Source of the DNA: Maratus speciosus
Lineage: Eukaryota; Arthropoda; Arachnida; Araneae; Salticidae
Direction: 5' to 3'
Assembly (NCBI GenBank): GCA_963932465.1
Contig: OZ010786.1
Coordinates: 596,119,038-596,183,037 of the forward strand
Length of the DNA: 64,000 nt
Position numbers and translations under genes: made by a program. The notes beneath the pieces were generated by a model that did not search any database, had not been told where the DNA came from, and saw only the letters and a program-made list of their open reading frames with translations. Of the stretch, positions 53,081 through 63,929 are shown piece after piece (within the stretch, counting starts at the first letter, position 1; every line of letters begins with the position of its first letter).

Positions 53081-53500
53081 CCCTTACCGGCAGTGTTGCC
53101 AGATGGGCTACTCTTTTTTAGATCAGATTCTTGATTGGCACCACTTTTTTGAAATGGTAAAATGCTCCTTATTTAATGACATATTAATTAATGCTAAAAC
53201 AAAGGTAATTTTACCGTTTCAAAAAACTGGTGCCAATCAAGATATCTGAATTAAAAAACGTAGCTCACTGACAACACTGCTTACCGGCACCGCTGCTTAC
53301 TGTGCCCGGGTCGGGATACCTAATTTTAATTCCAAACTTACGAACGGCACCAAGAATATTTCAGTAAAATTTTGCTTTTACCATGAACATTTAAAATAAC
53401 ATGCTTTTAATTTCTAAAAAAAGTCGTTTTAAAATTCCGGTGTCAGTCAATCATTTCATCATTTTACAACAAAAATTGTCCGTGCCGGAAATGGAGGCAC
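53081..53500. mobile_element. TTAA-class MITE, family B, split by a hAT MITE
   Basis: Left TTAA (53077-53080), then CCCTTACCGG, 197 bp of insert plus duplication, and then CACCGCTGCTTACTGTGCCC with CCTAATTTTAATTCCAAACT (family B in reverse). The far end (CAGTCAATCATTTCATCATT) matches family B's opposite end but the final CCCTT/TTAA is gone. Confidence 0.8.
53091..53279. mobile_element. hAT-like MITE with perfect 8-bp duplication
   Basis: 189 bp flanked by CTTACCGG at 53083-53090 and 53280-53287. Ends CAGTGTTGCCAGATGGGCTA and, in reverse complement, CAGTGTTGTCAGTGAGCTAC. Inner pair GGCACCACTTTTTTGAAATG and ATTTCAAAAAACTGGTGCC-like. It has landed in the terminal region of a family B element. 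Confidence 0.95.
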
Positions 53501-53589
53501 TGCAACGCGGTTTATGCTTAGTTTGTATCGTAAGTCAGTAAATTGATCTTCAGCACGGCACCACAAGCCCAAAATTACTGGCACTCGCG

Positions 53590-53905
53590 TTTAACATTCC
53601 CTGTCATTTGGCAAGTCGAAAATTCCACCAAAATCGTCTGTCCTTTTCAATTTTTTCCCTAGGCATTAATATTATTCTGTCTCAGACTGAGCGTGCCTCA
53701 AATACTTTTTTCGATAGGTATAAAATACCACTTGAAACCGCCTGGCACAGTTTTTGGTCAGACGAAATAGTCTGGCTTATATTTTTTATTTCATAAAATA
53801 CGAAATTTGAAGGCATTGAAATTTCAAAATTCCTCAAGGATTTTTTTTTCAACGAAAATTTTGGAAATATAAAAATTAACGGTTGGACCAAGTACCACGA
53901 CCCTT
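53590..53905. other. No recognisable gene
   Basis: Two overlapping frames on opposite strands (53608-53796, 53682-53966) show no motif. TCAGACGAAATAGTCTGGC near 53759 is a small hairpin. Confidence 0.45.
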
Positions 53906-53910
53906 CTGCC

Positions 53911-54374
53911 AGACCATTGCCCTCGAAATACCCAATGCCTGTAGACAAGAGTTGTGACGTCATCACTGATCGACCGACTTCCCACTAGTGTTGGAATTCA
54001 CACCGGGAAATTTTTAATAGCAATTTTCTTTTATTTTATTTGTGGAATATCTATTGTCATATAAAACAATAATAACTATTTAAACTTACTGGTGAGAATT
54101 TAGAATCTCCCAATAAAAAATCAGCCAGATGTGGCAACACTGTGGCATTTCGCAAATGGCTGAATTTTTATTTTGGGATTCAGAATTCTCACAAGTAAGT
54201 TTAAATAGTTAGTATTGTTTTGTAAGATGATAGCTATTCCACAAATAAAGTAAAATAAAATAGTTATTCAAAAATTTCCGGTGTGAATTCCACCACTAGT
54301 GAGAAGTCGGTCGATTAGTGATGACATCACAACTCGTGTCCTCTGGCATTGAGTATTTCGATGGCAACGGCCAG
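53911..54374. repeat. Large inverted repeat (arms about 200 bp)
   Basis: From AGACCATTGCCCTCGAAATA to TATTTCGATGGCAACGGCCAGAC the halves are reverse complements: GACGTCATCACTGATCGACC with GGTCGATTAGTGATGACATC, CCCACTAGTGTTGGAATTCA with TGAATTCCACCACTAGTGAG, and ACTATTTAAACTTACT with AGTAAGTTTAAATAGT. The loop is about 60 bp and contains GATGTGGCAACACTGTGGC. Probably a foldback element; no target duplication identified. Confidence 0.85.
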
Positions 54375-54500
54375 ACCTTCGATTTTGTATTCAGACATTA
54401 CAAAAGTCTATGTAAAATTTTGTGTTAAAAAATGATGTTTTCTTATGCGGAAATTTTTAAAGATATATATGACATACTTTTTTCAATAATCTCTCATTAG

Positions 54501-55100
54501 CACGTTCACTGCGGCGTGCATCACCGTTGGGTCACGCTTTACTGCCGCATCGGGCGGCGTGCATCACCGGTTGGTCACACTCCACTGTTAAGTAGAAGGC
54601 GTGCACTACAGTTGGGTCACATTCGACTGTGCCATAGGCGGCACGCCCTATAGGTGGGTCATACTTGAATATTCGAAAATCCAGTAGTAAAAACAAATCA
54701 ATATTATAAACCTTGTACATTAACGATGGGAAACGGTAATTCACGTTTTCATTCAAAAGATATCATTGACAAAGGGCGTGGCTTCTACATTACAGAAAAT
54801 GCATTTATATCATGTTGTCAATATTTCTTTAGATTTTAAGATGTTTTATATAATATTCGTACAAATGCAGTCAGTAAAATCATGTCTCTAAGTAATTTGC
54901 TTACTCCTTACGAACTTTCAGACATTCACAATCAACTCTGCTTGTTATTTTCGAGTTCAGTTTTATAAATATGAGAGGGGCGTGTCATTACATACTGTGT
55001 CTGAATAAGCGAAAGTACCGCGCCGCCAGATGAAGAAACACATGAATTCGAGCGCCGCCTCACATCGAAAAACATGAATATAGGTGCCGGAGTGAACGTG
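54501..55100. mobile_element. TTAA-class element carrying a 42-bp tandem array
   Basis: 600 bp between TTAG (54497-54500) and TTAA (55101-55104). Ends CACGTTCACTGCGGC and GCCGGAGTGAACGTG are complementary. Holds the GC-rich array described below and a second GC-rich patch near the right end. No coding capacity that I trust. Confidence 0.75.
54511..54670. repeat. 42-bp tandem repeat, four units
   Basis: GCGGCGTGCATCACCG.TTGG then GTCACGCTTTACTG-type units start at 54511, 54554, 54596 and 54638 (spacing 43, 42, 42). GC-rich against an AT-rich background. The 74-codon minus-strand frame is a translation of the array. Confidence 0.85.
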
Positions 55101-55293
55101 TTAAATATTGCTTTTTAGCACATTTAAGTAGTTCCTTGATTATGAATAAGAATATTTTGAAGTTTATAATAAAAAATTATTAAAATACATATCTTCCAAG
55201 TATTTCTATAAAAAATCATGAAAAGTACCAAATACCCTCAGTCCAGAGGAAGATATGCGGTTGAAATAGCTTAGACCTCAATGTGTTAACATA

Positions 55294-55736
55294 CCGTGTA
55301 TCCCAAAAATGACTGATGGATTTTAAAATTCCATAACTTGCAAACGGTGACATACATGAAAAAATTCTTGCAGGAGTGTTATGTAAGATGTCAGGAGATT
55401 TTATGCTGCGATTCTCAGTTTCAGTTACAAATAGCATCAATAGATGGCACTGCATGCAATAACCGCTAAATCCAGGCTCGACATTTTGGCTTCTCTCTTC
55501 TTCCATGCGAAAAAAGAAGATTAAAATGTAATGAATGGATCCCGAAGTACCAAAAATCGGGTGTAGACTAAGCGCCTATTGCTCTTAGTGCCATCTATTG
55601 TTTGTAATTCGAACTAAAATCAAGAATCACAGTACAAAAACTCCTGACACCATACATAACCCTCCTGCAAGAATTTTTTAAATATCTGGAATTTATTGAA
55701 TTTTAAAATCCATCAGTCATTTTTTGGGACACCCGG
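55294..55736. mobile_element. CCGGGTGTCCC foldback MITE, copy 3
   Basis: 443 bp between TA (55292-55293, 55737-55738). Left CCGTGTATCCCAAAAATGAC, right TTTTTTGGGACACCCGG. Arms as in 21164-21616, with a deletion in the right arm where AACTTGCAAACGG should be. Confidence 0.85.
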
Positions 55737-55795
55737 TATGTTAACTATTATTTTATTGTTATATAATAAAAAAAATCTATCTATCCTATTCATCC

Positions 55796-55944
55796 ATCGA
55801 TGCTATTTGTAACTAAAACTGAGAATCTCAGCATAAAAGCTCCTGACATCTTACATAACTCTTATGCAAGAATTTTTAAAATATCTGTCACCGATTGCAA
55901 GTCATGGAATTTTAAACTCCATCAGCCATTTTTGGGACACCTGG
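55796..55944. mobile_element. CCGGGTGTCCC MITE, right half only
   Basis: GATGCTATTTGTAACTAAAA, then TCTGTCACCGATTGCAAGTC and TTTTTGGGACACCTGG before TA (55945-55946). The left half is missing; it lies 57 bp from copy 3. Confidence 0.8.
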
Positions 55945-55949
55945 TATGT

Positions 55950-56750
55950 TAACACTTTGTGTTGGAAGGCATAAATCGGGGCTTGAAATGCTCTGGACAC
56001 CTGCATTTAAAACAAAATTTATTTGCCTTATCTAGTGACAGAATTACCTGCGATGAAAGATGACGAAATAAACTGTAAGAAATTTCCAATACAATTTGGA
56101 TCCCTAATTTACGCGGAAAACCTGGCAACAATAGTATACACTATATTGCGATTAATGACCAGCAATTTTCAATTTTAGACATTTTGTCGAATATTTAGAA
56201 ATATACTTGACAGATTCTTCTGGAATTTCAGGATTGAAAAGAACAGGTATCACCTCATATTTAGCATGTCGATTTGATAAGAGGGGCAATTAGGGGGCCA
56301 ACAAAAAAAAATAATAATAATACTTGGGATCACCCTGTAAAATAAAATGCACGAAATGATCTATCGCTACCGAATATAAATAAACAGACATTGTGCAATA
56401 TGTGTATTCTTTTGTGTAAGAATAGCACGTATATTAATAGAGATATAGCGATTTATTTAAAAAAAATAAAAAATTCTTGCATGTTTTTTGCTTATCACAT
56501 GCAGAGTTTTCAACCAAATTTAACGCTAGTTTCAGAAAAATTGACAAAATATAGTAGAAACAATATAGTGTATCTGGAATATAAATATATTAAATATTTT
56601 AGGAAATATGAGCAGTTGTATGAAATAATTTTTATCTGCGATGATTTACTTTGATATGAATTGGTACTAAATTGATATAATTTCTTATACTATTTAAATG
56701 ATAGAATTGACGCCATTTATAAAGAAGAAAGTTTTGTGATGGTCGCAACG
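55950..56750. other. No recognisable gene
   Basis: Short frames on both strands without motifs (55949-56131 minus, 56391-56654 plus). No element ends found. Confidence 0.45.
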
Positions 56751-56755
56751 TATTA

Positions 56756-58250
56756 CACTGGTTTCCAAAAATTAACGAAAAATCACAAAAAGAGCGATAA
56801 CTCGTTCAAAAATTAACCTATCAGTATGAAATTTGGATATGTTGTTAACTAAAAGATGCTGAATAAAATTACAAAATGCTAATTAGTGGTGCTGCAATCG
56901 GATTGCGTCATCTGTGCGGAGCATAAGAATGCATGCTAGAGAGTACGGCTGATGGTGCCGCTGTGATTATAAGATAAGAAAACTGAGATAGCCAATTCAT
57001 TAGTATGACCTCGAGGTATCATTTGCCCGCATAACTGCGATATAAAGCTATTGGAAAATTGGATGCAGGCCAAAGTCAGACAGAGGTAGTCAGATGGCTA
57101 AATGTGAGTCCCTCGGTTGCTCATAGGCTTTGGCAACACTTTCAAACCGTTGTTTTGGCCTTCAGAATGTTCAACGAAGGACAAGCAAGAGCTACTACAA
57201 GCACCAATAACCGATATTTGCTGTTATGTGTACGAAGGAATAGAACAGCAACACCTTCTCATCTTAAATCTGTCCTTTCTTCAGTCACTGGAAGGTTGGT
57301 ATCAACGTCTGCTGCGCGTAGCAAGCTTCATGAACTTGGTCTTTACGCGACGCGGCCAGATATTTGTGTGCTTTTCACCTCATGTCTCCGGATGGAACTT
57401 TAAGGTGTGCACGTCAACATGTCCACTGGACGGCTGATCAATGGTTGCGTGTTCTCGTCACAAATGAGTTCCAGGTTAGCCTCGAAATCGATAGTAGGCA
57501 TTGTTTGATTTGGAGAGAACAGGGAACACGCTATCATCCACCAAACATTCGTAAAAGAGATTCGTATGGAGGAGGCAGTGTCTGTGTTTGAGATGGTATC
57601 TCTTTGGGTGTACGTACAGACCCCCATGTCTTTCCACGTTGAGCTGTGAATGCTCACGTCTATAGAGATGACATTCTTTATGCTTATATGCACCCTTATG
57701 CCGGTGCAATAAGTAAAGATTTCCTGTTACAGGACGATAATGCTAGATCACGCAGTGTTCACATCGTAGAAAATTATCTTCAGTACCAAACAATTCAGCG
57801 CATAGAATGGCCGAAGCAATCAATGAACTTGAATCCCATTGAGCATCTTTGGTATGCTTTAGGAAGATGTGTCTCTGCTCTCTATCCTCCTCCTCAGACC
57901 CTTGCCACGCTTACAACTGCTTTGCAAGAGAAATGGCTCCCACTTCTCAGCAAACTTATCGATCGCATAATTGACAGTATCACACTTCGCTGTATGTGCT
58001 ATATTGCTTATAGGGGTGATAATACTACATATTAAATGTAATTTTCCTATACCAAACTGAGACATTTATTTTGTTTATTTTATAATTGTGTTAATTTATG
58101 AAACACCACAATCCTCTGGTAATTTCTTTTAATGTTATTTTATATCTTACTATGTGTTGTAAATTGTGTTTCAGTTTTATTAAAATCTACTTGTGACATT
58201 TTGAGTAATCGCTACTTTTGTTGTTTTTCCTTAATTTTTGGAAACCAGTG
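56756..58250 (+). mobile_element. Complete-ended Tc1 element
   Basis: 1,495 bp flanked by TA (56754-56755, 58251-58252). Inverted ends CACTGGTTTCCAAAAATTAA and its exact complement, differing only at one base further in (CGAAAAAT against GGAAAAAC). Length and ends are as expected for an intact Tc1 element. The transposase inside is disabled. Confidence 0.95.
57005..58035 (+). pseudogene. Tc1 transposase, inactivated
   Basis: Tc1/mariner DDE transposase that cuts and pastes the surrounding element in the nucleus. ATG at 57005 (MTSRYHLPA), in-frame TAA near 57032, then the helix-turn-helix region with AGQSQTEVVRWLNVSPSVAH and RLWQHFQT. One frameshift lies near 57370-57400, and stops at 57589-57591 and 57640-57642. 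The catalytic triad is damaged: the first Asp is Asn (VTNEF where TDE is usual), the second is kept in LLQDDNARS and the Glu in LNPIEHLWYALG (D-x34-E spacing). The C-terminus RCMCYIAYRGDNTTY is intact. At about 340 codons it has normal Tc1 length. The family is abundant in spider genomes, from memory. Confidence 0.95.
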
Positions 58251-58252
58251 TA

Positions 58253-60229
58253 GTTTATCCTTGTTGTATGGCTGATTTGTCAGGTCATTTTGTCAACTTT
58301 TTTTTTTTTAATTTCCCTGTATATTATACCAAAAATCATCCGATCAATTTTTTTTATTTTAAATGACATGCATTGAATGTGCCTAAACACAAAAAGTGAA
58401 ATGCAATGGAAGTTTGTTTAGGGGACAATACCAAATCTAGTAATTGGACTTTATACGGAAAACAAAAATAATTTTAATAACGTACAGTAACAAATAAAGT
58501 GACAAAATGAATTACTGTTGCAATTACGTATTATACACCTAGCACAAAGCAGAATTTATTCTATTTATACTTTTGCTTACCGCTCTTATAAAATAACAAT
58601 CTTCTAAATTAATCGCAGTTTTATGTCAATAAATCAAACAAATAATGCTTTTTGAAGCTCGTGGCATGAATCCTAAAAATATATGTTGATAGGAAATTTT
58701 GCGAATCGTGAAAAATCAGTTAATATCAACCCCACAAATGGGTGCATAGAAATTGCGTAAAACTCTTAATGGAAAAATCGCGGAAAAACATTAATCCCCC
58801 AAGAGTTATGTAAGGATGATGATGTAAATAGTGTATAAATGACTTGAAAAATTAGAATTTGAATATTGCTATTTCTCCTTGCATATGATTACTTTCGGAA
58901 GTGCTCGTTTTTTCATAGAACTTATTGGATACAAAATCATTACGTATTAAGAATAACCAATTTATGTACACATTTCTAAACTGTTCTTTTAAACCATTTA
59001 ACCATTATTTTAACCAAATTATCCCAACTTTGTCATATTAATTTATAATAAGCTTATTTTACTAATGCGTATTAATATAAATTGTAGTTTGTAGAATGAT
59101 ACAATAATAAATATGAATAACACTGTAAATTTTTGAAAATTTAAAAAATAAAAGAATTTGTTATTTACAATATTATTTTATTTAATTTTAGAGTTTTCAT
59201 TTTATCCGAATGTTATCTGTATTTTGTTCTTAAAATGTTATAATATATCGGAAAAGTGTAAATCTTATATAATTATATTTAATCGTCATGGAGTTATAAG
59301 GAAACAAAAGTTGTGGATGCTAATGTTACATCCACATGAAAAACTTTAACATGAATTTTCCACTAAAATCATCCAATTAAATATATTTGTTTAATGCATA
59401 CCAAAAAATATCTAGTAACTTGTAGAATGATACACAAATATATATGAATGACACATTAAACTTTTAGAAACTGCAAAATTATAAGCATTTGTTATTTATT
59501 TATTTATTTTATTTTATTTTAAGATTTATTTAGAGTATTATTTTTATCCTAATATTAATCTATCTTTTGTTCTTAAAATGTTATATTACAATTACATGGT
59601 CTCATCAATGGAATCTATAAAAAAAAATTACAATGTAAGTATTACCACATATTAACCTATATGTAACGAGCGTATGTAACAAAATTTCTATTTTTTTAAC
59701 CCCTTTCTCTTTTCAAAGGAATTGTTTTGGCCAATTAGATCGCAAAAATGCTTTGATTAAATATTATTTCTAGAAAGACACACTCAAAATTCGTATTTTT
59801 ACAATTGCAGTAATATACATATAAATACATCAAAAATAAATACCATTATTATACATATTCATTGATAATATGAACTTGAACAGCAAAAACCTTTTGTTAA
59901 ATAACATAAAGATTGTAAAATTACAATACATGAAAATATAATGCCCATAGGATTTCAGTTTAAAAGATGAAAACCAGCCGTCGCCTGTGCAGCATTGCAT
60001 GAAGACATATTTAGCATTTATTGCTGAATTGCTTTAGGTCTGTCAAGAATACTATGTAAGAGGAAACCACACAATCAAGTAATTCGAAAGTTCGTAGAAC
60101 AATGCTAATTCTAGTAATTGGACTTAAATAAGGTGATATTACTTTTCGAATATAGTGGTATATAGTTTTAAGTAAATATCTTACATAGTTTTATACTGCA
60201 ACATATAGTATTAACAGTGTTCCCGTATA
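58253..60229. repeat. AT-rich stretch with one direct duplication
   Basis: 59088-59242 and 59418-59585 repeat in the same orientation, 330 bp apart: TTGTAGAATGATACA, AATA.ATATGAAT.ACAC, TTTGTTATTTA, GTTCTTAAAATGTTATA. The rest shows no gene or element. The 63-codon frame at 59158 lies over the first copy and is AT-driven. Confidence 0.7.
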
Positions 60230-60660
60230 TCATTATTATTCCTTAATTTATTCCTTAATTTCTGATAGTCATACAATAATTTAGGATCATTTCTTCACTT
60301 TTATGCCACTAGTTACAACAATATCCTTAAAATAAGAGTGGGGCATCTGAAAATAGAGAAAATGCGGATCAAAATTACCCTGAATGACTGTACTCATAAT
60401 ATGTTAAACTTCGCAGATATGTTTTTTCAACGTGATATAAAATTGCATTCAAAACAATTACAAATGAATCGTATTAAAATTATTATAATAACGCTATATA
60501 GCTCATTTCTTCCGTGAACAATCACTTGAGATTCTTAGCATTTAAAACATAAATTTGTTTATTTCATCACCCATTATTAATACTTCTATTTAGAATTGTA
60601 ATGGTACTCAAAACATGGGATACTTGTAAGGAACTGTTTTAAATTAAAATACAATTACAC
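60230..60660. repeat. Dispersed repeat, reverse copy
   Basis: Reverse complement of 41640-41770 (GATAGTCATACAATAATTTA, CACTAGTTACAACAATATCC, AAAATTACCCTGAATGACTG), followed by CTATTTAGAATTGTAATGGT, which is in the same orientation as the copies at 41121 and 41360. The order of the parts relative to each other therefore differs between the two loci. Confidence 0.65.
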
Positions 60661-61030
60661 CAAAAACTATTATAAAATCATATATATATATATCATAACA
60701 TTCGTAAATGTACAAGAATTTTGTACATGCATTTCGTTTCAAAATGCGCTGAAAATATTATTCTTCCGCTTACATGATCCTCGGAACATCGAATTTGTAA
60801 AAGGTTTAACAGAATATTGCCCATAGCAGTGATTTATATCGGAAACGAATAGGTACATTTCTATTTTAACCAGCAACTTTTTTGTAAAATAAATTTTATG
60901 CATTCCACACATTTAACAAAAGTGAATAAGTTAAATAGTTTTAAGATAAAAATACTGGTGTAAAATAATTTTATAAAACTTACGAAAAATTTCCTCTCGT
61001 TCTTGTGATGAAAATGGAATGCAGCTTTAA

Positions 61031-61241
61031 CCCTTTCAGGGGCGGTGGTTTCATAAGTATACCACTTAATTTTGATTCTCAAACGGTAGAATGGCACCAG
61101 AACTTTGATAATTTTTTTTCCATTTAATGTGAAAGTAATGTATAGCGTTATTCTTATTTACAATTAAATTTGTTTATAAATTCCGGTGCCATCCATTTAT
61201 TTCAACACTTTAGCGTTGAAAATCCTTTGCCCCTGAAAGGG
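61031..61241. mobile_element. TTAA-class MITE, family B
   Basis: 211 bp with TTAA at 61027-61030 and 61242-61245. Ends CCCTTTCAGGGGC and GCCCCTGAAAGGG are perfect complements. Short hairpin GGTGGT...ACCAC begins 13 bp inside the left end. A second hairpin TTCAACACTTTAGCGTTGAA lies near the right end. Confidence 0.95.
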
Positions 61242-61245
61242 TTAA

Positions 61246-62168
61246 AGTTTAGAAATTTCCCATTTTTTGATGTTGAAGAATCACAATTAGTTCATTACTT
61301 TAGTCAACATTGTTTAATAAAAATGTATTCAAAACGCATTCTTCATCGCATATTTAATTGATTACATTCAGTTTCAAATCAGATACCACTGATAAAATGC
61401 TTCAGTAAAGCGCTTACAATTTGGAAATAAATGGAGTGAAATGCTGGAATGATCACGTAATTCACGAAGCCTTGGAGCAGAATCATTCAACATCTAATAT
61501 ATGCAAGAATTCATTAATGATTTATAATATTTTTATTAATATTTACACAAAATAAAGCTTTTATGTGGGTTTTATAAACTTTTTAAAAAATATCTACAAA
61601 TGTTCTTCAATATAATTGTATTATATCTACTATATCTGTGATTCTAGTCTATATACTAATTCTAATCTATGTCTATCTGTATACAAGGTGTCCATGTATA
61701 TCGTGACCAGTGGTGGGATTCAAATAATTTAGCAACCGGTTCGCTGTCCGAATGATTTTTGATTTACAAAAATGAAAGAAAAAGGACGCATCACACATAG
61801 ATTATGAAACACTTTCCAATATTATAAGAACATTGTTAAAAAAAAACTTTGATCCTTTGGTACAGTGAAAAAAATCCTGAAAAATGTTACCCTATAAAAG
61901 GACGTTAATAAATATTCGGCAGTCATGAAACCCTGATCATACTTTCTATCAGAAAATGCATCAAAACAATAAACAATATAATATAAAAATAGCAGAAATG
62001 TAAGTTTGAGAATTAGCCCATGTTCATGACCTAAAGTTGCATATAACACATTCAGAAAAATATTATCCACGCTATAGCTAGTGAGACAAATTTTTGCACG
62101 ACCAAAACTTCTCAAGTTATGACATTTAGAAATTTTATGAATTTTTACCATTTCTTAGTAAAAAGAAG

Positions 62169-62208
<40 letters not shown>

Positions 62209-62690
62209 ATCAGTTCAGACAACACTGGAAATTCGTAAAATACAAAGTATCATGATTCAGCAAGTTTTAATCATGCGTCTTTTCATTTGTTAGAGCTGGA
62301 AAAATATTTTTCTAAATATAAATTGTAAGACTAGAGGAGCTTATCAAAATTTTGGATTTCCTACATTTACGAAAATAATTGCTTTCATTTAAAACACTTC
62401 TAAGATATGAAGAACAATATAAAAAAAATGTTCAATTGGAAGTATATATCTAAATTGGACGATTTAAGTATTAGCTATAGAGCAGCGATAACAGGGAACA
62501 TTCCGTGCCAAAGCAAAGTACCGTTTATTCGAATAATAGCGTTGCCTGGGCCCGTGACGAATTATCCTTAAATTAACATGAAATTTGTATGATTTTATAT
62601 CTTTAAAGTTGTTTTATCTGAATTTATATTTTTAAATGAAAAAATATTGAATTGAAAGTATATGCTATTTGGTACTTTAGTTTATGCGCA
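61246..62690. other. No recognisable gene; 39-bp poly(A)
   Basis: 61785-61830 (ATAGATTATGAAACACTTTCCA) resembles 7485-7510, so part is a dispersed repeat. The A run is 62169-62207. A 109-codon minus-strand frame (61822-62151) is hydrophobic and AT-driven, with no motif; it may be noise. Confidence 0.45.
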
Positions 62691-62699
62691 ATTTGATTT

Positions 62700-63929
62700 G
62701 TGGAGTCTATGCGCACCGAAAGCGAGCGAAACCGCGAAGAAACACTCACGTTTTCATTGATTTCGTAAAAAATTTCACGCATTTCATTTTGTAAAAAAAT
62801 ATTTCTACCCGTCCAAATGTTTCAGAATTTTTGTAGATGTTGTAAATCTGATCAATTGAGAATATCAATACCATTTGAATTTCAAATAGTCTTAAAAGAT
62901 TGTGCTCAAATGCGGTCGTTTAATTAATTTTAGTGTAGAAAAATATCGTCTCCTTGAGGGGCGAAATGACCTGCATTTGCCGGTGTATTTGTAAGGGTTA
63001 AAATTCATATTTTTTAAAACCGATAGTGCCACAGATAAGAAGGTAGTATAAGTTTTACGAACATATTGTTGGTCTGTCAGCACCTCTGAAAAATTTTCCC
63101 TGAAGGAGCGAAACACTCAGATTTTGGCTGATTTCGTCGAAACTTTCACACATTTTATTTTCTAAGAAATATTTCTACCCGTTGAACGTTTCAAAATTTT
63201 TGTAGGTGATGTAAATCTGGTCTGTTTATTGAGATACTCTAAAAAGAATACGGTCGTTTAGCTACTTTTAGCGTAGAAAAAATATAGTCTTCGTGAGGCG
63301 CGAAGTGACCTGCGTTTACCGGTGTATTTGAAAAGGTTAAAATTCATATTTGTTTTAAACCAATTGCACCACCGATTAGAAGAGGGTTTCACTTTAAGAA
63401 CATATTTTTCGTTTGTCGGTACCTCCAAAATTGCGCCCTGAAGGGGCGTTGCAATGAGGGAGAAAAACATTTTCGGAAAAAACGACCCTTTTTGAAAATT
63501 GTTTTTCAAGCGGTTACTGCGATATATTTTTTAAATGATTGCGGCATTTGAGACGTAGATCTTTCAGCATATGTCTATCATTTTTAACTTTACTAAGCGG
63601 TTTGGCCGATGTAAGTTAATAAATAATGACAAAATACCCCCGAAATTTCATCTTTTCGTTCTTCATTTTCAACTGATGCGTAAAATAAGTGCGTACGCCA
63701 GCGTTTTTTTTTTTTCTCGCAAGGACCGAGTTAGGTTTTTAATGACAGTGAGTTGCAAGTTTTAATTAATAACTCTACTAATTATTAAAATTTTAAAATT
63801 CTGTATCTCAGTTGCATCAGGAGACATTTGAGCTAACCTTACAAACATTTTCAGTCTCGTACGTGCCGTAGATTTTGGTAGCCATCGCACACACACAGAC
63901 AGAGAAAAACTTTCTTTTATTAGTATAGA
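62700..63929 (-). mobile_element. Helitron-like element, 5-prime end on the minus strand
   Basis: Read on the minus strand, the element starts at 63929 with TCTATACTAATAAAAGAAAG, preceded by A, the common Helitron 5-prime form. The body contains a direct duplication (about 62735-63105 and 63105-63480; offset 338-360) with CGGTCGTTTA, TTTACCGGTGTATTTG, GGTTAAAATTCATATTT, ATTTCTACCCGT and CTGAAGG.GCG. Two minus-strand frames (62892-63116, 63258-63509) are translations of those copies. The 3-prime CTRR end was not found and no Rep/helicase is visible. Confidence 0.6.

Noticed and set aside
61822..62151. 109-codon minus-strand frame as a membrane protein
   Set aside because: Composition is AT-driven, no motif or signal pattern is convincing, and a dispersed repeat overlaps its start region.
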